Source of the DNA: an uncultured Clostridium sp. | Lineage (GTDB): Bacteria > Bacillota > Clostridia > Clostridiales > Clostridiaceae | Direction of reading: 5' to 3' | Assembly (NCBI RefSeq): GCF_947039605.1 | Contig: NZ_CAMQZG010000002.1 | Span: forward strand, 1-64,000 | Length of the DNA: 64,000 bases | Shown: positions 51,104 through 58,419 of the stretch, in pieces | Position numbering within the stretch: the stretch's first letter is position 1 | Layout: each line of letters begins with the position of its first letter | Translations under genes and position numbers: made by a program | Notes under the pieces: generated by a model | Database searches by the model: none | What the model saw: only the letters and a program-made list of their open reading frames with translations | What the model was told of the DNA's origin: nothing

Positions 51104-51580
51104 TATTTTCATATGCGGGTAAGATATTAGTGTAGGAGGGAGAGAAACAAAAACTTCTCACCGTCCTACAGAATTCAAACCAAAGCCCAAGGAGGGAATA
51201 TATTATGTGAAATGCATATAATCCAGAACTCAAAAGAAAGACAATAATTTCAAGAAAAGAACTGGATAACAGTCTTGGAGTACCATTACGGGAATATAGT
51301 TCGATTTGAAACAACGAGTCAAGGATTCGAAGTGACAAACTGGAGTGAAGCGACGTGATTAAGTTTCGGCGAGAAAATTAGAGTTATGATTTAAAAAGAT
51401 CACAAATGAAAATTCAATCAAAGACTAAGCGAAGATCGGAGTGAGAAGCTATGAACAGATCAAGACGGATGCAAAATAGTAGTTCCATTACAGGTGAAAT
51501 GGCGAGAAACAGGATAGAAGAACTGATAAGTCACCTAGAATAAAAAGATTTGACGAAGCTACGTTAGAAGTATGAAAATA
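51104..51580 (+). ncRNA. Large structured RNA candidate (ROOL-like or unclassified)
   Basis: Long-range helix 51104-51113 tattttcata / 51571-51580 tatgaaaata; hairpin tgtagga/tcctaca (51131-51137/51164-51170) with gagaa/ttctc; hairpin ccatt/aatgg (51485-51489/51498-51502) whose loop aggtga pairs tcacct 51531-51536; no plausible coding frame; purine-rich joins. Confidence 0.68.
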
Positions 51581-51618
51581 CAATATTTAACGGAGAAAAT
51601 AGTTAAGGAGTGTTTATT

Positions 51619-51672
51619 ATGGATGGACCACCAAAAATTAATAGTAACTTAGAAAAGAAATTTATTAATTAA
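51619..51672 (+). CDS. Small ORF of 17 aa (MDGPPKINSNLEKKFIN) 3' of the structured RNA
   Basis: aaggag RBS 8 nt upstream of ATG; followed by terminator at 51695. Confidence 0.4.
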   Translation: MDGPPKINSNLEKKFIN

Positions 51673-51694
51673 ATTCTTCTATCAAAAAAGGAAT

Positions 51695-51745
51695 AGACTA
51701 TCTAATGAATAATGCAAATTAATCTTTAGATGGTCTTTTTCTTTT
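51695..51745 (+). terminator. Terminator of ncRNA/small ORF unit
   Basis: agactatcta ... tagatggtct (1 G-U) then tttttctttt. Confidence 0.78.
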
Positions 51746-51768
51746 GTTTAATTGAGAAAAACAATTAG

Positions 51769-51797
51769 TTGACAAGGAGATTTAAAAAAAGTATCAT
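51769..51797 (+). promoter_or_regulatory. Promoter of zinc-binding lipoprotein gene
   Basis: TTGACA-N17-TATCAT. Confidence 0.8.
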
Positions 51798-51809
51798 AAA
51801 AGTAACAGA

Positions 51810-51824
51810 TGCAAACAGTTTGCA
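51810..51824. promoter_or_regulatory. Perfect palindromic operator candidate tgcaaac-a-gtttgca
   Basis: 15-bp inverted repeat just downstream of predicted TSS (~51804). Confidence 0.6.
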
Positions 51825-51853
51825 TTAAGAGAGATGAGATTGAGGAGATATAA

Positions 51854-52810
51854 ATGAAAAAGAAATTGATTTTTGGGGCAATAATAAGTGTTTTAGTATT
51901 AGGATTTGCAGCTTGCACAACAACTGCTAGTGCTAAAGTTGGCAATAAAAAAGAAGATTCAGGAAAGATAAAAGTAATGACAAGTATTTATCCAGTAAAA
52001 GAATTTACAGAAATAATAGGTGGGGACAAAGTTTCAGTAACTTCAATGGTTCCTGATAATGCAGAGCCACATGATTTTGAGCCAAAAGCAAAAGATATGG
52101 TAGAGCTAAGTAAGGCAAACTTATTTATATATAATGGACTTGGAATGGAACATTGGGTAGATAAAGTCCTTGAAACAGTTAATTCTGATAAAATTACGGT
52201 TGTTAACACATCTAAAAATGCGAAGATAATTGCAGTTAGTGATGAAGAAGAAGCTATTGGGCATGACCATGAGCACACAGAGGGTGATGGGCATGACCAT
52301 GGAAGAATAGACCCACATATATGGCTTAGTTTCACAGAGGCAAAAAGTCAGGCTAAACTTATAGAAGAAGGTCTTATAAAAGTAGACCCAACTAATAAAG
52401 ATTACTATACAGCTAATTATAATAAACTTGCAGAGCAGCTTGATTCTATTTCAACAGAGTATGGAGAAAAATTCAAAACTTTATCTAATAAAAATTTTGT
52501 AACAGGTCACGCAGCATTTGCATATCTTTGCAGAGATTTAGGGTTAACACAAAAGAGTGTTGAAGATGCTTTTGGTGAGGGAGAAGTTACACCACAACAC
52601 CTAAAAGAACTTTCAGAATATTGCAAAGCTAACAATGTAAAAGTAATATTTATGCCAGATTCAGCAAGTGAGAAGATATCACAAACTTTAGCTAATGAAG
52701 TTGGAGCTAAGGTTGTTAAAATATCAAGTCTTGAAACTAAAAATGGAGATAAATCTTATATAGAAACTATGAAAGAAAACCTAGAGACTATATATAATAA
52801 TTTAAAATAG
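51854..52810 (+). CDS. Metal (zinc) ABC transporter substrate-binding lipoprotein, ZnuA/AdcA-like
   Basis: Lipobox LGFAAC; TSIYPVKEFTEIIGGDKVSVTSMVPDNAEPHDFEPKAKDM; His-rich HDHEHTEGDGHDHG; DPHIWLS. Confidence 0.94.
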   Translation: MKKKLIFGAIISVLVLGFAACTTTASAKVGNKKEDSGKIKVMTSIYPVKEFTEIIGGDKVSVTSMVPDNAEPHDFEPKAKDMVELSKANLFIYNGLGMEHWVDKVLETVNSDKITVVNTSKNAKIIAVSDEEEAIGHDHEHTEGDGHDHGRIDPHIWLSFTEAKSQAKLIEEGLIKVDPTNKDYYTANYNKLAEQLDSISTEYGEKFKTLSNKNFVTGHAAFAYLCRDLGLTQKSVEDAFGEGEVTPQHLKELSEYCKANNVKVIFMPDSASEKISQTLANEVGAKVVKISSLETKNGDKSYIETMKENLETIYNNLK

Positions 52811-52814
52811 AGAG

Positions 52815-52856
52815 AAGCTAGTTCAAAAGTTAAATTTTGAACTAGCTTTTTATTTT
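52815..52856 (+). terminator. Terminator
   Basis: aagctagttcaaaa-gttaaat-tttgaactagctttttatttt. Confidence 0.85.
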
Positions 52857-53038
52857 ATATCTACATTAATTAGGTATATTTTTAGGTGGTAGCTAATATA
52901 AATTATAGATAAAGACTTTACATAATAAATTAAATGGTGAGAAAGGTTTATAGTTTGTCTAAATTAAAAAAGGTCATTGCATGGTATAATTTAGTTAATA
53001 ATTAAGTAAACTATAAACGATTAAAAGGGGGGAGTATT

Positions 53039-54844
53039 ATGGTTGAAAAAATAGGATTTTATAAAAAAAGAATAGAAGAGAGAGAAGAAGAATTAAAAGG
53101 TTATAAGAGTAAATATAATTTAGTAAGTTTTTTAAGATTTATAGATTGCCTTGTATTAATTGTATTTGGAGCAAATTATTTCTTTGGAAGTAGTTTTAAG
53201 TTTATATCAGTTACATTTATAGTGGTGTCTGTTATAGTCTTTTTTGCTCTTATAAAATGGCATAATAGTATAGAGGAGGATATGAATGAAGCTCAAAATT
53301 CAGTGGATTTAAATTCGGATGATATAAAAAGAAGTAATGGTGAGTGGAAGTCATTTTCTGATACAGGAGAGGAATATCTTGAGGCAGGTCATGGTTTTTC
53401 AGGAGATTTAGATGTCTTTGGTAAAAAATCATTTTTCCAATGGATAAATGCTACAAGAACTATTTATGGAAGAGAAGCTTTAAAGGATAAACTTCTTTTT
53501 AAAGATGGACTTAGCAAAAATGAAATTTATAGAAGTCAAAAGGCTTTAAAAGAACTTTCAGAAAAGTATGTTTTAAGAGAGAAGTTTTTATCGGCTTTAA
53601 GAAAGTCATATTCTAAGGATGTAAAAAAGAAAGATATTACAAAGCATTATTTATTAGATTGGGTACAAATTGATAATAAACATCTTTTATCTACAGGGAT
53701 TAGTGTTTTAAAGTTTGTTGCACCAGCAGTTACATGTATTGCAATAGTATTTATGGCTCTTGGAATGTTAGATTTTAAGGTTGTACTTATACTTCTTGCT
53801 ATTAATTTATTTATAGTAAGTAATGTTGGGAAAGAAGCAGAAGAGGGAGTTAAACTTTTTGATGAATTAAAAGGTGAGCTTTCAGGGTATGTAACTGCTT
53901 TAGCACTTTTAGAAAAGGAAGATTTTAAGTCAGATAAATTAAATGAAGTGAAGAGTCTAGTTAAAAAGGAAGAGAATGCAAGTGAGGCACTTGGAGAACT
54001 TTATAAGGTGGGCTCATGGCTTAATGATAGGCAAAATGCTTTTTATAAATTATTTAATGCAGTATTTTACTGGGATTACCATCTTTTAGCTAGGGCAGAA
54101 AGATGGAAAGTAAAGCATAAAGATAATGTGGGGAATTGGATGAGAGCACTTGGAGAATTTGAAGCATTAGAAAGTCTTAGTGTTATTTCAGGAGAGGAGT
54201 ATGTACTTCCTACAATTAATGATGACTTAGTGATTGAAGCTATGGAAGTTGTTCATCCTATGTTGCTTGAGGTTGGAGTATCAAATAGTTTCACTCTTGA
54301 TACAAATAAAAGAGTAGCGCTTATAACAGGTTCAAATATGTCAGGTAAGAGTACTTTCCTTAGAACTGTTGGCTTTAGTATGTTTATGTCTTATCTAGGT
54401 CTTGGGGTTAAGGGAAAAGAATTTAGTACACCAATAGTAAATATCTACACTTGTATGAGAACTACTGATAATTTAAATGAGAGTATATCTTCATTTTATG
54501 CAGAGATTTTAAGAGTTAAAAATATAGTTGATGCTTCAAAAAGAGGTGAGAGAATAATTTTCCTTCTTGATGAAATATTTAAGGGTACAAATTCTGTTGA
54601 TAGACATGAGGGTGCACAGGTTCTTATAAATCAACTTTTAGAGGGTGAGAGTATAGGGCTTGTATCAACTCATGATTTAGAACTTTGTGATATGGAAACA
54701 GATATTAATTATATTATAAATTACAACTTTAGAGAGTTTTATGAGGAGAATAAGTTAAGATTTGACTATAAACTTAGAAGAGGTGTTTCAAAGACAAGAA
54801 ATGCTAGGTATCTTATGAGGATGGCAGGTATTGAAATAGAATAG
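53039..54844 (+). CDS. Membrane-associated MutS-family ATPase
   Basis: N-terminal hydrophobic helices; ITGSNMSGKSTFLRTVGFSMFMSYLG; IIFLLDEIFKGTNSVDRHEGAQVLI; STHDLEL. Confidence 0.9.
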   Translation: MVEKIGFYKKRIEEREEELKGYKSKYNLVSFLRFIDCLVLIVFGANYFFGSSFKFISVTFIVVSVIVFFALIKWHNSIEEDMNEAQNSVDLNSDDIKRSNGEWKSFSDTGEEYLEAGHGFSGDLDVFGKKSFFQWINATRTIYGREALKDKLLFKDGLSKNEIYRSQKALKELSEKYVLREKFLSALRKSYSKDVKKKDITKHYLLDWVQIDNKHLLSTGISVLKFVAPAVTCIAIVFMALGMLDFKVVLILLAINLFIVSNVGKEAEEGVKLFDELKGELSGYVTALALLEKEDFKSDKLNEVKSLVKKEENASEALGELYKVGSWLNDRQNAFYKLFNAVFYWDYHLLARAERWKVKHKDNVGNWMRALGEFEALESLSVISGEEYVLPTINDDLVIEAMEVVHPMLLEVGVSNSFTLDTNKRVALITGSNMSGKSTFLRTVGFSMFMSYLGLGVKGKEFSTPIVNIYTCMRTTDNLNESISSFYAEILRVKNIVDASKRGERIIFLLDEIFKGTNSVDRHEGAQVLINQLLEGESIGLVSTHDLELCDMETDINYIINYNFREFYEENKLRFDYKLRRGVSKTRNARYLMRMAGIEIE

Positions 54845-54863
54845 TTAGACACACGTGGATGCT

Positions 54864-54892
54864 TAGACAAAATGGAGTAAATCTGATATACT
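54864..54892 (+). promoter_or_regulatory. Promoter candidate upstream of DUF262 gene
   Basis: TAGACA-N17-TATACT. Confidence 0.55.
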
Positions 54893-54922
54893 GAAAGCAT
54901 AGTTAACATAATATAGAGAATT

Positions 54923-54955
54923 AGGCCTTTTAATTTTATAAAAGGCTTTTTTTTT
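54923..54955 (+). terminator. Terminator/attenuator candidate in leader of DUF262 gene
   Basis: gccttttaattttataaaaggc then tttttttt. Confidence 0.75.
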
Positions 54956-54994
54956 ATGAGATTAAAAAATCTCTGATATTTAGGAGGAAACGCA

Positions 54995-56737
54995 TTGTTT
55001 ACGGAAAAAATTAAAGCAAAAGAATATTTTATAAAAGACCTTTTAAGCCCTAAGTTCTTATTTGAGATTCCAGATTATCAAAGAGCTTATTCATGGACAA
55101 CAGAAAACTTAAAGCAATTAGTTGATGATATCAATGATTCTATAAGATTAAATGAGGGAAAAGATTTTGAAAACTATGAGCCATACTTTATAGGAAGTGT
55201 AGTTCTTTGTGGAAAAGAATATAGAGAAGATGGATTTGGGCGTTATGAAGTTATAGATGGACAGCAAAGACTTACTTCACTAATAATGCTTATAGCAACA
55301 ATTAGAGACATAATAAATAATGATGAGTACAGAAAAGTATTAACATCATTAATATACCAAGAGCCAAATGAGCTTATGGGAATAGAAGAGAACATAAGAG
55401 TTAAAGTAAGAGGAAAAGAGAGTGATTTCTTTAAGAAGTATGTTCTTACAGAAATGGGAACTAGCCTTGTTACAGAGCTTGATAAAGCAGAACTTTCAGA
55501 AACTAAGTTAAACATGGTAAATGCTTTAGAGATATTTAGAACTAGCTTTATAGATGAAAAAGGAATTTTACTTGAAAGTAAGTTAAATGACTTTATAAAG
55601 TACTTATTACAAAAAGTTGTTTTAGTTGTTATAACTACTAACTCATTTGAGTCAGCATTTAGATTATTCAACGTTATCAACTCAAGAGGATTACCTCTTA
55701 CAAATGCAGATCTTCTAAAAAGTGAAAATCTTAGAGTTATACCTTTAGAAGAAAGACAAAAGTATACAGAAATATGGGAAAATGATGAGATTGATTTAGG
55801 AAAAGATGCTCTTGAAATGCTTATAGGATTTATGAGAACAACAACTCTTAAAAAGAAAGCAGAAGCTTCATTATATGATGAGTATACAAAAGTTATTTAT
55901 CCAAAAAAAGATGGATACAAGGGTGTAGAGTTTACAAATCACATGCATGCTATCAAAGAAATATATAGCAAGTATGTTGTAGATGCAGAGCTTGGTTCAG
56001 ATGATAAAAATAAAAATATATATTACAAAAATTTACTTACAGCAATGAGAGAATTCTTACCATATGAAGATTGGGCAGCAGCTATAATCAGATTTGTAGA
56101 GAAATTTAACCCAAGTGCTGATGATATTTTAGCATTTGTTAAGCTTTTAGAGAAAAGAATTGTAATAGATTGGGTAAATGGTAACTCATTTGCAGATAGA
56201 CTTACAAGAGTTTATGATATAATTAATGTTATAGATAGTGCAGCATCTCTTGATGCAATCAGACAAAGTGATGCTTTTATTGCAGACCTTGAGAAAACAA
56301 CAGGATTCTTTAGAAATGCATTAAATGATATGGACTTCTATAGTAAGGGAAGAATGACAGTTCCAAAATATGTGTTCGTAAGAATGGATATGGAACTTAA
56401 TGAAGGGGAAATAGTTGACTACTATACTAATAAAGTAATGGTAGAACATGTATTACCTAGAAATGCTAAAGATGCTTCATGGCTTGTAAACTTTAAAGCA
56501 GACCAAAGAAGAAACTTTGCTAATAAGCTTGGAAACTTAGTTCTTATAGCAGGAGCTAAAAACACAAGACTTAATAACAAACCATTTACTGAAAAAGTAG
56601 AAGAGTACTTAAGTAAAAAAGGTAAATTTAAAATTACAGAAGAAATATTTGCAAATGAAAACTGGAATATGGATATTTTAGAAAAAAGACAAAATGCTCT
56701 TGCTGCTAAAGCATTAGAGATGTGGACAAAATTCTAG
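54995..56737 (+). CDS. DUF262 + DUF1524 (GmrSD-like) protein
   Basis: FEIPDYQRAYSWTTENLKQLVDDI, YEVIDGQQRLTSLIMLI; C-terminal HNH-like VEHVLPRNAKDASWLVNF...NKLGNLVLIAGAKNTRLNNKPF. Confidence 0.9.
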   Translation: MFTEKIKAKEYFIKDLLSPKFLFEIPDYQRAYSWTTENLKQLVDDINDSIRLNEGKDFENYEPYFIGSVVLCGKEYREDGFGRYEVIDGQQRLTSLIMLIATIRDIINNDEYRKVLTSLIYQEPNELMGIEENIRVKVRGKESDFFKKYVLTEMGTSLVTELDKAELSETKLNMVNALEIFRTSFIDEKGILLESKLNDFIKYLLQKVVLVVITTNSFESAFRLFNVINSRGLPLTNADLLKSENLRVIPLEERQKYTEIWENDEIDLGKDALEMLIGFMRTTTLKKKAEASLYDEYTKVIYPKKDGYKGVEFTNHMHAIKEIYSKYVVDAELGSDDKNKNIYYKNLLTAMREFLPYEDWAAAIIRFVEKFNPSADDILAFVKLLEKRIVIDWVNGNSFADRLTRVYDIINVIDSAASLDAIRQSDAFIADLEKTTGFFRNALNDMDFYSKGRMTVPKYVFVRMDMELNEGEIVDYYTNKVMVEHVLPRNAKDASWLVNFKADQRRNFANKLGNLVLIAGAKNTRLNNKPFTEKVEEYLSKKGKFKITEEIFANENWNMDILEKRQNALAAKALEMWTKF

Positions 56738-56903
56738 AAAAAACTTAGCTAGTTTGAAATAGGCTCTAAGGGGAGTTACATAATATAATCTCTCTTTAGG
56801 GCCTTTTAAATTGATAGGGTAGTTTAGTAGATTAAAGAAAAAATAAATTGAAGTTAGCTATAGATAAAAAAGATGCTAACTTAGATATGGTAAAAATGAA
56901 GGG

Positions 56904-57815
56904 ATGCTAGGAATGGGATATATAATACTAGATTTAGAATTTAACAATATGCAGAATATAACTAAATATTTTCCGCATTTATATGAAAGAAACAGACACC
57001 TTAGAACTTTAGAGGTTCAAAATGAAATAATTCAAATAGGTGCTGTAAAACTTGATGAAAATATGAAACAAATAGATGAATTCAAGGTTTATACAAAGTC
57101 TTGTGCATTTCCAGTTTTAAATCCTAAAATTACAGATATGACTGGGATAACAGAGCAGCACCTTAAAGGTGCAGTTACTCTTAAAGAGGGACTTATTGAA
57201 CTTAAAAAGTTTGTTGGTGAAGATAATTTAGTTTGTTCATGGGCAACTGATGATATTGCGGAGATAGTTATTAATGCTAAATACCAAGGGCACAATGATG
57301 TATTTTGGATTAAAAAATACTTAGATTTACAAGAATATTGCACAAAGTTATTATCTTATAAAAAACCTATAGGACTTAAAGTTGCATTAGAGGAACTTAA
57401 AATAGAGGTTGATAATAGCAAGTTACATGATGCGTTAAATGATGCAGTTTATACAGCAGATGTGCTTAGAAAAATATATAAAAAAGATACTATAGAAAAA
57501 CATATAGTTGATGATGTATATGCATTACCTACACTAAAGATAAAAGATTTAAGACGTCATAATCCACAGGAGCATATGATGGAGTTTAAATGTGAGAAGT
57601 GCTCAGAAAAGCTTAATGTAATTGAGCCACTTGCATATTTAGAAACTAAATTCTTATCACTTGGAATATGTGAAGCTTGTGATGCTAGATACCTTCAAGA
57701 AGTAGTTTTAAGAAAAAATATTGCTGGTGGGATTATACATACAGAGGTAATTACAGCTTTAGATAATTATGAGTATTTTAATTATTCATATAGATTTAAA
57801 AGCAGTAGGAAATAA
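56904..57815 (+). CDS. DnaQ-like (DEDDh) 3'-5' exonuclease with C-terminal CxxC..CxxC module
   Basis: YIILDLEFNNM; EIIQIGAVKLDE; KLHDALNDAVYTADVL; C-term FKCEKCSEKL...GICEACDARY. Confidence 0.85.
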   Translation: MLGMGYIILDLEFNNMQNITKYFPHLYERNRHLRTLEVQNEIIQIGAVKLDENMKQIDEFKVYTKSCAFPVLNPKITDMTGITEQHLKGAVTLKEGLIELKKFVGEDNLVCSWATDDIAEIVINAKYQGHNDVFWIKKYLDLQEYCTKLLSYKKPIGLKVALEELKIEVDNSKLHDALNDAVYTADVLRKIYKKDTIEKHIVDDVYALPTLKIKDLRRHNPQEHMMEFKCEKCSEKLNVIEPLAYLETKFLSLGICEACDARYLQEVVLRKNIAGGIIHTEVITALDNYEYFNYSYRFKSSRK

Positions 57816-57931
57816 TTGTAAAAATTAATTGATATGTAATAATTAAGGTAATCAAAATCAATTTTAAATATGATAGAATATAAGTGGTAGTAAAAGTTTA
57901 TTAGCTTTTAATATTACAAATATAGAAAAAG

Positions 57932-58375
57932 ATGAGGGATAGATTAATAATGAATATTGCGTTTTTCCTAACTCCAAAAATTGAAGTGGTTCATGAAAAA
58001 GAAAGTGCAACTATGAGAAGAGTTTTAGAAAGAATGGAACATCATAGTTATACAGCAATTCCACTAATAAATGATGAAGGGATTTATGTAGGAACATTAA
58101 CAGAAGGGGATTTACTTTGGAAATTAAAAAATACTAAGGGATTAACTTTTGAAAATACAAATGAAGTTAAAGTTAAAAGTATTGAAAAAAAGGTAAATCA
58201 CAAAAGTGTTACTATAAACTCTGATATGGACAGTTTAATATCACTTGCGACATCTCAAAACTTTGTTCCAGTAGTGGATGATGATGGGGTCTTTATAGGG
58301 ATAATTAAGCGAAGTGATATAATTGAATATTGTTATTCGAAATTAAGTGAAAAAAAACATACTAGTTTAAAATAA
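57932..58375 (+). CDS. CBS domain-containing protein
   Basis: Two CBS repeats: TAIPLINDEGIYVGTLTEGDLL and VPVVDDDGVFIGIIKRSDIIEY. Confidence 0.9.
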   Translation: MRDRLIMNIAFFLTPKIEVVHEKESATMRRVLERMEHHSYTAIPLINDEGIYVGTLTEGDLLWKLKNTKGLTFENTNEVKVKSIEKKVNHKSVTINSDMDSLISLATSQNFVPVVDDDGVFIGIIKRSDIIEYCYSKLSEKKHTSLK

Positions 58376-58412
58376 AAAAAGCTCCAAGACGTAAGTTTTG
58401 GGGCTTTTTTTG
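58374..58412. terminator. Bidirectional terminator
   Basis: aaaaaagctccaagac-gtaa-gttttggggctttttt. Confidence 0.75.
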
Positions 58413-58419
58413 AGTGTAT

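Noticed and set aside
51078-51338. 86-aa minus-strand ORF inside the ncRNA candidate
   Set aside because: No RBS support, no recognisable domain; RNA helices and terminators are oriented on the plus strand.
51104-51580. tmRNA, RNase P RNA or group I/II intron at this position
   Set aside because: No tRNA-like ends/tag ORF, no gaggaaaguc-type RNase P core, no intron domain V or ORF seen.
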